64,000 bases of DNA, from assembly GCF_000717245.1 (NCBI RefSeq), contig NZ_JNYQ01000001.1:1188300-1252299 (forward strand), given 5' to 3'. Made by a program: the position numbers and the translations under genes. This stretch comes from Kitasatospora papulosa (GTDB lineage: Bacteria; Actinomycetota; Actinomycetes; Streptomycetales; Streptomycetaceae). The notes under the pieces are model-generated. The model was not told where the DNA came from. It saw only the letters and a program-made list of their open reading frames with translations, and ran no database searches. Positions 52,330 through 61,179 of this stretch are shown in pieces. Each line of letters starts with the position of its first letter. The first letter of the stretch is position 1.

Positions 52330-52821
52330 TCAGTCCCCGGCCTGGTGGCAGAGGTTCTCCTCCACCTTGGCGAGCAGCCGGATCAGCTCCGCGCGCTCGG
52401 CGGGATCCAGATCCGCGAGGGTGTGCTCCTCCAGCCCCGACCAGGCGTCGCGCACCTCCGCGCGCAGCGCGCAGCTCCTCTCCGTCGCCTCGACCAGGAC
52501 GGCCCGCCGGTCGCCGGGGTCGGGGCGGCGGTGCACGTGCCCGGCCTGCTCCAGGCGCTGCAGCATCTTGGTCACGGTGGACGGGTCGAGGTCCATCGCC
52601 TTGATCAGCTCGGCCTGGCGCACCGCCCCGTTGTCCCAGAGGTGCATCATCAGGAACTCCTGCCCCGGGTAGAGCCCGAGCCCCTTGAGCAGGCGGCCCG
52701 CCGTCATCCTGTGCAGCCGGGCGACCCGCGACACGGCGTGGCTCACGGGACCGCCGAGTGCCGCGCTCGGCAGCCCGCCGGTGCAGGCGGGGTCGGCGGG
52801 GGCGTTGCTGTCGGCCTGCAT
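52330..52821 (-). CDS. MarR-family regulator
   Basis: 163 residues from ATG 52821, which has GAGGAG seven bases upstream; ATG 52869 and TTG 52902 are longer alternatives. MarR winged helix in the centre (QEFLMMHLWDNGAVRQAELI, MDLDPSTVTKMLQRLEQAG, wing PDPGDRRAVLVEAT). It is divergent from the ene-reductase gene, and the region between them has two copies of a 12-bp palindrome, so it most likely represses both genes and responds to an electrophile or aromatic compound. Confidence 0.92.
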   Translation of the reverse strand: MQADSNAPADPACTGGLPSAALGGPVSHAVSRVARLHRMTAGRLLKGLGLYPGQEFLMMHLWDNGAVRQAELIKAMDLDPSTVTKMLQRLEQAGHVHRRPDPGDRRAVLVEATERSCALRAEVRDAWSGLEEHTLADLDPAERAELIRLLAKVEENLCHQAGD

Positions 52822-52890
52822 CGGTACTCCTCGGGGCGGTGCAGCGACCCGGTCCGCTGCCGGGTTCATGACGTCCCCGTGAACTTTACC

Positions 52891-52946
52891 TTGGTCGGCC
52901 AATTAATGCGTTACAGTGACTCGCGGCTGATTGCTTGGCCGACCAT
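52891..52946. promoter_or_regulatory. Pair of MarR operators
   Basis: TTGGTCGGCCAA (52891-52902) and TTGGCCGACCAT (52935-52946) are near-palindromes and inverted copies of each other, centred 44 bases apart between the divergent MarR and ene-reductase genes. Confidence 0.75.
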
Positions 52947-52967
52947 ATAAATGCCTCGGAGGCTTTC

Positions 52968-54038
52968 ATGACCACCGCGTTCGATCCCGTCGACCTCTCC
53001 GGGACGCAGCTCTCCAACCGCATCGCCCTCGCGCCGATGACCCGCAGCCGGGCCGGTGAGGGGGGTACGGCCACCGACCTCACCGTCGACTACTACACCC
53101 AGCGCGCCTCGGCCGGGCTGATCATCACCGAGGGCATCCAGCCCTCCGTGGTGGGCCAGGGATACCCCTCCACCCCCGGCCTGCACAGCGCCGAGCAGGT
53201 CGCCTCCTGGCGCAAGGTCACCGACTCCGTCCACGCGGCGGGCGGACGCATCTTCGCCCAGGTCATGCACGCGGGCCGGATCGGCCATCCCGTCCTGCTG
53301 CCCGACGGGCTGGTCCCGGTGGCGCCCTCCCCGGTGGCGGCGCCCGGCCAGGTCCACACCCACGTGGGACCGAAGGACTTCGTGGAGCCGCACGAGCTCA
53401 CCGACGCGGAGATCCGGTCGACCGTCGCCGACTTCGTCACGGCCTCCCGCAACGCGATCGAGGCCGGTTTCGACGGCGTCGAGCTGCACGGTGCCAACGG
53501 CTACCTGATCCAGCAGTTCCTGGCCCCCAACACCAACCTGCGCACCGACGGGTGGGGCGGCTCCGACCAGGGCCGTATCCGCTTCGCGGTCGAGGTGGTC
53601 AAGGCGGTCGCCGCCGAGATCGGCGCCGACCGGACCGCCCTGCGCATCTCGCCGGGCAACCCCTACAACGGCATCGAGGAGCCCGAGCCGGACGCCGTCT
53701 ACACCGCGCTCGTCGCCGAGCTCGAACCGCTCGGACTGGCCTACCTGCACGTGCTGGAGCAGGCCGGTACCCGGGAACTGACGCTCGCCCTGCGCAAGCA
53801 GTTCACCGGAACCCTCGTCATCAACGTGTTCTCCGAAGGGCCCACCGGCCCCGAGCACCACACGGTCATCGACGACGGGGTGGCCGACATCATCGCCTAC
53901 GGCGCCCTGTTCCTCGCCAACCCCGACCTGCCGGCCCGGCTGAAGGCGGGCGGCCCCTTCAACACACCGGACCCGTCGACCTTCTTCGGCGGCGACGCGA
54001 AGGGCTACACCGACTACCCGGCGCTCGACACCGTCTGA
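52968..54038 (+). CDS. Old yellow enzyme-family alkene reductase
   Basis: 356 residues from ATG 52968, with GGAGG upstream. FMN barrel with LSNRIALAPMTRSRAGEG, the substrate-binding H-x-x-N pattern in FDGVELHGANGYLIQQFLAP, the catalytic tyrosine region NGYL, and YGALFLANPDLPARL at the C-terminus. It reduces activated C=C bonds and nitro compounds with NAD(P)H. Controlled, by position, by the divergent MarR protein. Confidence 0.95.
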   Translation: MTTAFDPVDLSGTQLSNRIALAPMTRSRAGEGGTATDLTVDYYTQRASAGLIITEGIQPSVVGQGYPSTPGLHSAEQVASWRKVTDSVHAAGGRIFAQVMHAGRIGHPVLLPDGLVPVAPSPVAAPGQVHTHVGPKDFVEPHELTDAEIRSTVADFVTASRNAIEAGFDGVELHGANGYLIQQFLAPNTNLRTDGWGGSDQGRIRFAVEVVKAVAAEIGADRTALRISPGNPYNGIEEPEPDAVYTALVAELEPLGLAYLHVLEQAGTRELTLALRKQFTGTLVINVFSEGPTGPEHHTVIDDGVADIIAYGALFLANPDLPARLKAGGPFNTPDPSTFFGGDAKGYTDYPALDTV

Positions 54039-54051
54039 CCCCGGCCGCCCG

Positions 54052-54118
54052 GGACGCCGTGAGCCCGTACGCCGCCGTCCCGCGATCCGCGACGGCGGCG
54101 TACGGGCTCACGGCGTCC
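54052..54118 (+). terminator. Very long perfect hairpin terminator
   Basis: Arms 54052-54079 and 54091-54118 are perfectly complementary over 28 bases, with an 11-base loop, 13 bases after the ene-reductase stop and 28 bases before the GNAT start codon. Confidence 0.85.
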
Positions 54119-54146
54119 GCCGCGGTCCCCGTGGCAGACTGCGGCC

Positions 54147-54683
54147 GTGACCCACGACGAAGCGGCTCAGCACCTGCACATCAGGCCGGGCGGTCCGGCC
54201 GACGCCCCGGCCATCCTGGACATGCTCGACTCGGCGGTCGCCTGGATGAACGCCCGCGGCAACACCCAGCAGTGGGGCACCGTCCCGTATTCACAGACCT
54301 CCGGCGGCGTCGAGCGGGTCGAGCGGTACACCACGCGGAACACCCCGTACGTCGCCGAGCTGGACGGCACGACCGTGGGGGCGCTCGTGCTCGACACCGG
54401 CCCCAGCCCGCAGATGCCGATCGCCCCGGCCGGGGAACCGGAGCGCTACGTGCGCCTGCTGATCTCCGACCGCGGGCACGCGGGTCTGGGCATCGGGGCC
54501 GCGCTGCTGGCCCACGCCGCCGAGGAGACCCGGCAGGCCGGGGTGAACCTGCTGCGGGTCGACTGCTGGGCGGGCGGCGGAGGCGAACTGGTCGCCTACT
54601 ACGAGCGCAACGGCTTCGCCCGTACGGACGCCTTCCTGTCCGGGACCTGGCCGGGGCAGGTGCTGGCCCGCCGCCTGGCCTGA
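54147..54683 (+). CDS. GNAT-family N-acetyltransferase
   Basis: 178 residues, GTG start. The acetyl-CoA loop RGHAGLGIGAALLAHA and the following LLRVDCWAGGGGELVAYYER NGFARTD strand-turn are standard GNAT motifs. The N-terminal HIRPGGPADAPAILDMLDSA is also typical. Substrate unknown. Confidence 0.9.
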   Translation: MTHDEAAQHLHIRPGGPADAPAILDMLDSAVAWMNARGNTQQWGTVPYSQTSGGVERVERYTTRNTPYVAELDGTTVGALVLDTGPSPQMPIAPAGEPERYVRLLISDRGHAGLGIGAALLAHAAEETRQAGVNLLRVDCWAGGGGELVAYYERNGFARTDAFLSGTWPGQVLARRLA

Positions 54684-54725
54684 GCCCCCGCCGTGCCGTC
54701 CCCGTACGGGCGACGGCGCCCGGCT

Positions 54726-55760
54726 CTACGCCGAGTCCCTGCGCACCAGTTCCGTGGGGAGTATGACCGCGGCCGGGTCCTCCCCGCCGATCTGCGCCAG
54801 CAACACCCGCACCATCTCGGCGCTGATCCGGTCCCACGGCTGGCGGACCGTCGTCAGCTCCGGGCGCGCCGAGAGGGCGGCCGGCGAGTCGTCGAAGCCG
54901 CCCACCGCGACGTCCTGCGGCACCCGGCGGCCCGCCCGCTCCAGCGTGCTCAGCACCCCCTGCGCCATCAGGTCGGACGCGACGAACACCGCGTCCACGT
55001 CGGGCGCCCGCTCCAGCAGCAGCGCCGCCGCGGCCTCACCGCCCGCCCGGCTGTAGTCGCCCGGCACGATCAGGGCCTCGTCGACCGGGAGCCCGCACTC
55101 GGTGAGCGTCTCGCGGTACCCCGCGAGCCGGTCCACCCCGCCCGGGGTGTCCAGCGGCCCCGTGACCGTGGCGATCCGGCGGCGCCCCGAACCGTGCAGG
55201 AAGCGCACCATGTCCCGGGCGCCGTTGCGGTCGTCCGCCGCCACGTAACTGACCCGCGACCCCTGCCCGAGCGGCTTCCCGCAGGCCACCAACGGCACCC
55301 CGGCCTCGTGCAGCTGCGCGGCGACCGGGTCGCCGGAGTGGCTGGAGACCAGCAGCACCCCGTCCACGTGCCCGGCGATGTACCGCATGTTGCGGCGGCG
55401 CTCGGCCTCCGTGCCCGCGATCATCAGCAGCAACGGGATGTCGTGCGCGGCGAGCGCGGCGGTGCAGCCGCGCAGCAGCACGTTGAAGTTCGGGTCCTCG
55501 AAGAAGCGTTCCTGGGGTTCGGTCAGCAGGAACGCCACGGAGTCGGAGCGCCCGGTGATCAGCGACCGGGCGTGCCGGTTCACGGTGTAGCCGGTGCGGC
55601 GGATGGCGGACTGAACCGCTTCGAGCGCGGCCGGGCTGACGTTGTGACCGCCGTTGAGCACCCGGGAGACCGTGCCCCGGGAGACCCCGGCCTCCCGGGC
55701 GACGTCGTGGATCGTCGGCGGCCTGCGGCGTCCCGCGCCGTTCTGTTCTGTGCGGCTCAT
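54726..55760 (-). CDS. LacI-family regulator of the galactan locus
   Basis: 344 residues. LacI HTH at residues ~16-36 (TIHDVAREAGVSRGTVSRVL, with the NGGHNVSP hinge start), then a periplasmic-binding-protein-like sensor domain with VDGVLLVSSHSG and DAVFVASDLMAQGVL. It lies 42 bases after the second permease on the same strand, so probably the last gene of the importer operon. A lac-type palindrome at 58951-58966 is the likely operator. Confidence 0.93.
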   Translation of the reverse strand: MSRTEQNGAGRRRPPTIHDVAREAGVSRGTVSRVLNGGHNVSPAALEAVQSAIRRTGYTVNRHARSLITGRSDSVAFLLTEPQERFFEDPNFNVLLRGCTAALAAHDIPLLLMIAGTEAERRRNMRYIAGHVDGVLLVSSHSGDPVAAQLHEAGVPLVACGKPLGQGSRVSYVAADDRNGARDMVRFLHGSGRRRIATVTGPLDTPGGVDRLAGYRETLTECGLPVDEALIVPGDYSRAGGEAAAALLLERAPDVDAVFVASDLMAQGVLSTLERAGRRVPQDVAVGGFDDSPAALSARPELTTVRQPWDRISAEMVRVLLAQIGGEDPAAVILPTELVRRDSA

Positions 55761-55802
55761 GGTGCTCGATCTTTCATGAAGGGGTGCCCTGTTGAGGAGC
55801 TG

Positions 55803-56663
55803 TCAGGACTTTACGGCGCCGGAGAGCAGGTCGAGGCTCCAGAACCTCTGGATCACGAGGAACAGGGCGATCAGCGGGATGATCGCGAGCAGCGCGCCCG
55901 TGATCACCAGCGTGTAGAGCGCCGGGGTGTTCGAGCCCTGCTGGAGGAGTGTGTAGAGCCCCAGGGTGACCGGGAACTTCTCGTCGTCGCCGAGCATGAT
56001 GTAGGGCAGCAGGAAGTTGTTCCAGACCGCCACGAACTGGAACAGGAACACCGTCACCAGCCCGGGCAGCATCATCGGCAGCGCGATGGTCCGGAAGATC
56101 CGCCACTCGCCGCCGCCGTCCATCCGCCCGGCCTCGATCACGTCGGCCGGCACGGCGGCCGACGCGTAGATCCGGGCGAGGTAGACGCCGTACGGGGAGA
56201 GGATCAGCGGCAGCAGCACCGACAGGTAGGAGTCGGTCATGTCGGCCTGGGCCAGCAGCAGGTACTGCGGCACGGCCAGGATCACCGGGGGCATGAGCAC
56301 CCCGGCGAGCAGGATGTTGAAGACGGTCTCCCGGCCGCGGAAGCGGTACACGGCCAGCGCGTACCCGGAGACCGCGGACACCGCGGTGGAGAGCAGGGCG
56401 CCCGCCCCGGCGTAGAAGGCCGAGTTGGCCATCCACCTCCAGTACACCCCGTCGCGGTACTCCGTGAGATCGGCGACGTTGTCCGTGAAGCCGGAACCGG
56501 GCAGGAAGGTGAAGGTGGAGAACAGCTCGCTGCCGGACTTCGTCGAGGCGACCAGGACCCAGACGACGGGCAGCAGGCAGTACAGCGCGCCGAGGAGCAG
56601 CGCGGCGGTCGGAACGAGCGGGAGGCGCCGGCGGCCGGGGGCCGTGAGGGACGGGGTGCTCAT
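55803..56663 (-). CDS. Sugar ABC importer permease (MalG type), galactan locus
   Basis: 286 residues; ATG 56663 overlaps the stop of the preceding permease (ATGA). Six membrane segments and an EAA loop (ADVIEAGRMDGGGEWRIFRT, then IALPMMLPG). CUT1 family. Partner of the permease and binding protein upstream; cargo is probably beta-1,4-galacto-oligosaccharides, from the linked GH42 and GH53 enzymes. Confidence 0.94.
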   Translation of the reverse strand: MSTPSLTAPGRRRLPLVPTAALLLGALYCLLPVVWVLVASTKSGSELFSTFTFLPGSGFTDNVADLTEYRDGVYWRWMANSAFYAGAGALLSTAVSAVSGYALAVYRFRGRETVFNILLAGVLMPPVILAVPQYLLLAQADMTDSYLSVLLPLILSPYGVYLARIYASAAVPADVIEAGRMDGGGEWRIFRTIALPMMLPGLVTVFLFQFVAVWNNFLLPYIMLGDDEKFPVTLGLYTLLQQGSNTPALYTLVITGALLAIIPLIALFLVIQRFWSLDLLSGAVKS

Positions 56664-57586
56664 CGGGAGTCTCCCTGCTTCGTACGGGAGTTGGCCGCCT
56701 TGAGGAAGCCGAACGACAGGGCGAGGGTGGCCAGGGCGATGATGACCGCCTGGGCGGCGGCCGCGTGGATGTCGTTGTTGACGAAGGCGTCCTGGTAGAC
56801 CTTCATCAGCGGACTCCACGTGGTGGAGAGCGAGTTGGTCAGCGGCTTCAGCGTGGTGGGCTCGCTGAAGACCTGGAGCGTCGCGATGATCGAGAAGAAG
56901 AAGGTCAGGATCAGGGACGGCGCCACCATCGGGATCTTGATGCGCAGCGCGATCTGGAGCTGCGAGCAGCCGTCGATCCGCGCGGCCTCGAAGACCTCGG
57001 CGGGAATGGCCCGCAGCGAGGTGTAGATCACGATCATGTTGAAGCCGGTGCCGCCCCACACGGCGATGTTGGCGAGCGACAGGTACAGCGGCCCTCCGTC
57101 GAGCAGGTCGGGCCGGGGGAGTCCCGCCGCGTCGAGCAGGTACAGGAAGGGGCTCACGTCCGGCAGGTACAGGAAGCCCCACATGAGCGCCGCGATGACG
57201 CCGGGGATCGCGTACGGCAGGAAGATCGCCAGCCTGCTGAAGCCGCGTGCCCGGAGCCCGTCGGTGTCCAGCAGCAGGGCGAAGAGCAGGGCGAGGCCGA
57301 GCATCACCGGGACGACGATCGCGCCGTACCCGAGGATGCGCAGCGCTCCGTCCAGGAGCTCCGAGTCGGAGAGCGCGTCCGCGTAGTTGGCGACGCCGGC
57401 CCAGATCTCCTGCCGTGCGCCCTTCCCGAGGCCGAGTCCCGCGACCTCGGTCCGGCGGAAGCTGAGGTACACGGCGTAGCCGATGGGGAGGGCGAAGAAG
57501 AGCAGGAACAGGAGGGTGGCGGGGACCAGGAAGACGTACGGGGCGCTCTTGACCCCGTACGCCTTCCTGCGGGGCGTACGCGTCAC
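56660..57586 (-). CDS. Sugar ABC importer permease (MalF type), galactan locus
   Basis: 308 residues; GTG 57586 overlaps the stop of the binding-protein gene (GTGA). Six membrane segments from APYVFLVPATLLFLLFFALP; EAA loop AEVFEAARIDGCSQLQIALR. Longer readings of this frame run through the binding-protein gene and are not used. Confidence 0.94.
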   Translation of the reverse strand: MTRTPRRKAYGVKSAPYVFLVPATLLFLLFFALPIGYAVYLSFRRTEVAGLGLGKGARQEIWAGVANYADALSDSELLDGALRILGYGAIVVPVMLGLALLFALLLDTDGLRARGFSRLAIFLPYAIPGVIAALMWGFLYLPDVSPFLYLLDAAGLPRPDLLDGGPLYLSLANIAVWGGTGFNMIVIYTSLRAIPAEVFEAARIDGCSQLQIALRIKIPMVAPSLILTFFFSIIATLQVFSEPTTLKPLTNSLSTTWSPLMKVYQDAFVNNDIHAAAAQAVIIALATLALSFGFLKAANSRTKQGDSR

Positions 57587-58896
57587 TCCGAGACCCCGAA
57601 GCCCTGCTTCTTCAGGTCCGCGACGGTGGCGTCCTGCATGGCGGTCAGCGCGGGGCCGAAGTCGGACTTGTTCTTGGCGGCCGCCGCGAAGTTGTCCTTG
57701 AAGGCGCTGTACGCGACGTTGACGTTCGGGCCCCAGGCCGCGGGGGCGGTGCCCTGGGCGATCTTCGCGGCCTCGGTGTAGAAGCCGGGCTGGTTGGAGA
57801 AGTAGTCCGGAGCCTTCGCCAGGGCGCCACCGGTCTGGGCGGCCGTGGCGGCGGGGTAGATGCCGCCCTCCTTCACCAGCGCGGCGAGCGCCGTCGGGTC
57901 GGTGTTCAGCCACTTCGCGAAGGTGGCGGCGGCCTTCTTGTTCGTGGAGTCGTTGGTGACGGCCGTGGAGGAACCGCCCCAGCTGCCGGTGACGTTCTCA
58001 CCGGCGGTCCACTGGGGGAGCGGGGCCATCGCCCACTTGCCCTTCGTCTCGGGCGCCGCGGTGGTCAGGGTGCCGGGCGCCCAGACGGCGCTGACCCAGG
58101 CGACCTGCTTGCCGGTGTTGAGCGCCTTGTTCCAGGCCGGGGTGTACATCGGCTGGTTGTCGACGGCCCCCTCCTTCACCAGGCCGCCCCAGAAGTCCGC
58201 GACCTTCTGCGTGGCGGGGTCGTCGATCGCGACCTTCCACTTGTCGCCGCCCGTGGTCCACCACTTCGCGCCCGCCTGCTGGGCGAGACCCGCGAAGAGG
58301 CCCGAGTCGTTGGAGGAGAAGGTGGTGAGGTCCTTGTCCGGCGCCTTCTTCTTGAGCGCGCGGGCCGTCTCGGCGAACTCGTCCCAGGTCGTCGGCACCG
58401 TCAGGCCGTACTGCTCGAAGAGGTCCTGGCGGTAGTAGAACATCAGCGGGCCGGAGTCCTGCGGCAGCGCGTACAGGGCGTCCGAGCCGAGGGTTGCCTG
58501 CTGCCAGATCCCGTCGGCGAACTCGCCCTTCGCGTCACCCGCCTCCTCGGATATGTCCGCGAGGACGTCGTTGGAGACCAGGGTGGGGAGTGCCTGGTAC
58601 TCGGCCTGGACCAGGTCGGGCGCCTTGTGGGCCTTCGCCGCCGTGATGATCTTGGTGACCAGGTCGTCACCCGAGGCCTGCTTCTTCACCGTGACGGTGA
58701 TGCCGGCCTCCTTGCCGGGGCCCTTGTTCCAGATGTCGGCGACCTTGTCCAGGCCGGGGGCCCACGCCCAGTACGTCAGCGAGGCGGGCCCGGACGCGGC
58801 CGGTTCGTCGGCGCCGTCGTCCGTGCCGCACCCCGAGAGCAGGGCGGTGGCGGCGAGGGCTGCGGCGGTGGACACCGCGACGGTGCGGTATTTCAT
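57583..58896 (-). CDS. Sugar ABC importer binding lipoprotein, galactan locus
   Basis: 437 residues from ATG 58896, with GGGGAG upstream. Lipobox LSGC (cysteine 23) and then a CUT1 binding-protein body (SLTYWAWAPGLDKVADIWNK, GPLMFYYRQDLFEQYGL). First gene of a three-gene importer operon without an ATPase. A LacI-type palindrome lies 55 bases upstream, adjacent to its promoter. Confidence 0.94.
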   Translation of the reverse strand: MKYRTVAVSTAAALAATALLSGCGTDDGADEPAASGPASLTYWAWAPGLDKVADIWNKGPGKEAGITVTVKKQASGDDLVTKIITAAKAHKAPDLVQAEYQALPTLVSNDVLADISEEAGDAKGEFADGIWQQATLGSDALYALPQDSGPLMFYYRQDLFEQYGLTVPTTWDEFAETARALKKKAPDKDLTTFSSNDSGLFAGLAQQAGAKWWTTGGDKWKVAIDDPATQKVADFWGGLVKEGAVDNQPMYTPAWNKALNTGKQVAWVSAVWAPGTLTTAAPETKGKWAMAPLPQWTAGENVTGSWGGSSTAVTNDSTNKKAAATFAKWLNTDPTALAALVKEGGIYPAATAAQTGGALAKAPDYFSNQPGFYTEAAKIAQGTAPAAWGPNVNVAYSAFKDNFAAAAKNKSDFGPALTAMQDATVADLKKQGFGVSE

Positions 58897-58950
58897 GGTT
58901 TCTCCCCTGACGAGACGAACAGACGCATCGGCGGACTGGCCGGAAAGGCG

Positions 58951-58966
58951 CTGTGAGCGTTCACAG
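58951..58966. promoter_or_regulatory. LacI-type operator of the galactan locus
   Basis: CTGTGAGCGTTCACAG is a palindrome with one mismatched pair and resembles classical lac operators (GTGAGCGNTCAC). It falls just downstream of the minus-strand -10 of the importer operon. A weaker related site (GTGCACGTTCCC) is at 59042-59053 in front of the GH42 gene. Confidence 0.75.
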
Positions 58967-59016
58967 TAGAGAAACCAAACCGACACTTGTCAATGGTTGT
59001 TGCTGTGCGGTTATGT
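58966..59016. promoter_or_regulatory. Divergent promoters with overlapping -35 boxes
   Basis: Plus strand, for GH42: TTGTCA (58987-58992), 18 bases, TTATGT (59011-59016). Minus strand, for the importer: TTGACA (58993-58988), then TACTGT about 19 bases on. Both -35 boxes use the same TTGTCAA bases. Confidence 0.6.
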
Positions 59017-59084
59017 TGGCCCTGCGCCGCCGAGAGTGTGTGTGCACGTTCCCAGAAGTTGACCCGAAGAGCCAGGAGCTGTCC

Positions 59085-61130
59085 ATGCCGCACTCAGAAT
59101 CCGCGCCCTACCCGGTCGGTCTGCACAAGCTGGCCTTCGGCGGCGACTACAACCCCGAGCAGTGGCCCGAAGAGGTCTGGCACGAGGACGTACGCCTGAT
59201 GCGGGAAGCGGGCGTGACCATGGTCAGCGTCGGGATCTTCTCCTGGGCACTGCTGGAACCCGAGCCGGGCACCTACGACTTCGGGTGGCTCGACCGCCTT
59301 CTGGACCTGCTGCACGTCAACGGCATCCGCGCCGACCTCGGCACCCCCACCGTCGTCCCGCCGGCCTGGTTCTACCGTGCCCACCCCGAGGCCCTGCCCG
59401 TCAGCCGGGACGGGGTCCGGTACGCCTTCGGTTCACGCGGCGCCGTCTGCCACAGCTCGGCCCCCTACCGCGCGGCGGCGGCCGACATCACCGAACAGCT
59501 CGCCCGCCGCTACGGAAGCCACCCGGCGCTCGCGATGTGGCACGTCCACAACGAGTACGGCGTCCCGGTCAGCGCCTGCTACTGCGACAGCTGCGCCGCG
59601 CACTTCCGCCGCTGGCTCGCCGCCCGGCACGGCTCCGCCGACGCGGTCAACGCGGCCTGGGGCACCGCCTTCTGGGGCCAGCGCTACCGGAGCCTCGAGG
59701 ACATCGACCCGCCTCGCACCACCCCGACGGTCGGCAACCCGGCGCAGCAGCTCGACTACGCCCGCTTCGCCGACGCCACCATGCGGGAGAACTTCACCGC
59801 CGAACGCGACATCCTGCACCGGCTCGCTCCCGGCATCCCGGTCACCACCAACTTCATGACCGCGCTCAGCCAGTGCGAGTCCGTCGACTACTGGGCCTGG
59901 GGCCGTGAGGTCGACATCGTCTCCAACGACCACTACCTGATCACCGACGGCCGCCGCACCCACGTCAACCTCGCCATGGCCGCCGACCTCACCCGCTCCG
60001 TGGCGGGCGGCGCCCCCTGGCTGCTGCTGGAGCACTCCACCAGCGGCGTCAACTGGCAGCCCCGCAACCCTGCCAAGCGCCCCGGCGAGATGGCCCGCAA
60101 CAGCCTCGCCCACGTGGCCCGGGGCTCGGAGGGGGCGATGTTCTTCCAGTGGCGGCAGTCCCGGCGCGGCGCCGAGAAGTTCCACTCCGCGATGGTCCCG
60201 CACGCCGGCACCGACTCGCGGATCTGGCGCGAGGTGAGCGCGCTGGGCGCCGGACTCGGCCTGCTGGAGGGCATCCGGGGCACCCGCACCGTCGCCGACG
60301 TGGCGATGATCTGGGACTGGCAGTCCTGGTGGGCCCAGGGCCTGGAGTGGCGCCCCAGCGAGGAGCACGACGCCCGCGAGCGCGCCGACACCTTCTACGC
60401 CTCGCTCTTCGACCGCCACCTCACCGTCGACTTCGCCCACCCCGACGCCGACCTGAGCGGCTACCCGCTGGTCGTCGTCCCCGCCCTCTACCTGGCCACG
60501 GAGGAGACCGGCCGCAACCTGCGCCGCTACGTCGAGCGGGGCGGCACCCTCGTCGTCTCGTACTTCTCCGGCATCGTCGACGCCGACGACGCCGTGCACC
60601 CCGGCGCCTACCCGGGCGTCCTCCGGGACGTACTCGGGCTGACCGTCGAGGAGTTCTCCCCACTCGGCGAGGGCGGCACCGTCCGCCTGATCACCCCCGA
60701 GGGCGCCCCCGAGGGACCGGAGCTGACCGGCGACCTCTGGTCGGACGTGGTGATCCCGCGCGGCGCCGAGACCGTCTGGTCGTACGCCGACGGCATCCCG
60801 GCGGGCCGCCCCGCCGTCACCCGCAACCGGCTCGGCGAGGGCACCGCCTGGTACCTCTCCACCCGGCTCTCCGGCCCGGACCTGGACGCCGTCCTGGACC
60901 GCGCCGCCGCCGACGCCCGCATCGAGCCCCGCACGAGCCTGCCGTACGACGTCGAGGTCGTACGCCGCACCGGTGACTCCGGCAGCTACCTCTTCGTGAT
61001 CAACCACACCGACGCCGAGGCGGTGGTGGCGCTCGACACCCCCGGCACCGAACTCCTCACCGGCGAGCCCGCCGTGGACAAGCTCGCCGTTCCGGCGGGC
61101 GCGGTCCGTGTCGTACGGCTCGACGGCTGA
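59085..61130 (+). CDS. GH42 beta-galactosidase
   Basis: 681 residues from ATG 59085, with AGGAG upstream; no signal peptide. GH42 barrel begins FGGDYNPEQWPEEVW; the acid/base glutamate is in WHVHNEYGVP, the nucleophile in LLLEHSTSGVNWQP, and the zinc-type cysteine cluster is CYCDSCAAHF. Trimerisation and C-terminal beta domains follow. It hydrolyses terminal beta-galactosides inside the cell, here probably galacto-oligosaccharides made by the neighbouring GH53 enzyme and brought in by the divergent importer. Confidence 0.95.
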   Translation: MPHSESAPYPVGLHKLAFGGDYNPEQWPEEVWHEDVRLMREAGVTMVSVGIFSWALLEPEPGTYDFGWLDRLLDLLHVNGIRADLGTPTVVPPAWFYRAHPEALPVSRDGVRYAFGSRGAVCHSSAPYRAAAADITEQLARRYGSHPALAMWHVHNEYGVPVSACYCDSCAAHFRRWLAARHGSADAVNAAWGTAFWGQRYRSLEDIDPPRTTPTVGNPAQQLDYARFADATMRENFTAERDILHRLAPGIPVTTNFMTALSQCESVDYWAWGREVDIVSNDHYLITDGRRTHVNLAMAADLTRSVAGGAPWLLLEHSTSGVNWQPRNPAKRPGEMARNSLAHVARGSEGAMFFQWRQSRRGAEKFHSAMVPHAGTDSRIWREVSALGAGLGLLEGIRGTRTVADVAMIWDWQSWWAQGLEWRPSEEHDARERADTFYASLFDRHLTVDFAHPDADLSGYPLVVVPALYLATEETGRNLRRYVERGGTLVVSYFSGIVDADDAVHPGAYPGVLRDVLGLTVEEFSPLGEGGTVRLITPEGAPEGPELTGDLWSDVVIPRGAETVWSYADGIPAGRPAVTRNRLGEGTAWYLSTRLSGPDLDAVLDRAAADARIEPRTSLPYDVEVVRRTGDSGSYLFVINHTDAEAVVALDTPGTELLTGEPAVDKLAVPAGAVRVVRLDG

Positions 61131-61179
61131 GGCGCACACCCACAGGGAATCCCGCACAACGGTCGAAGGGACATCGACG

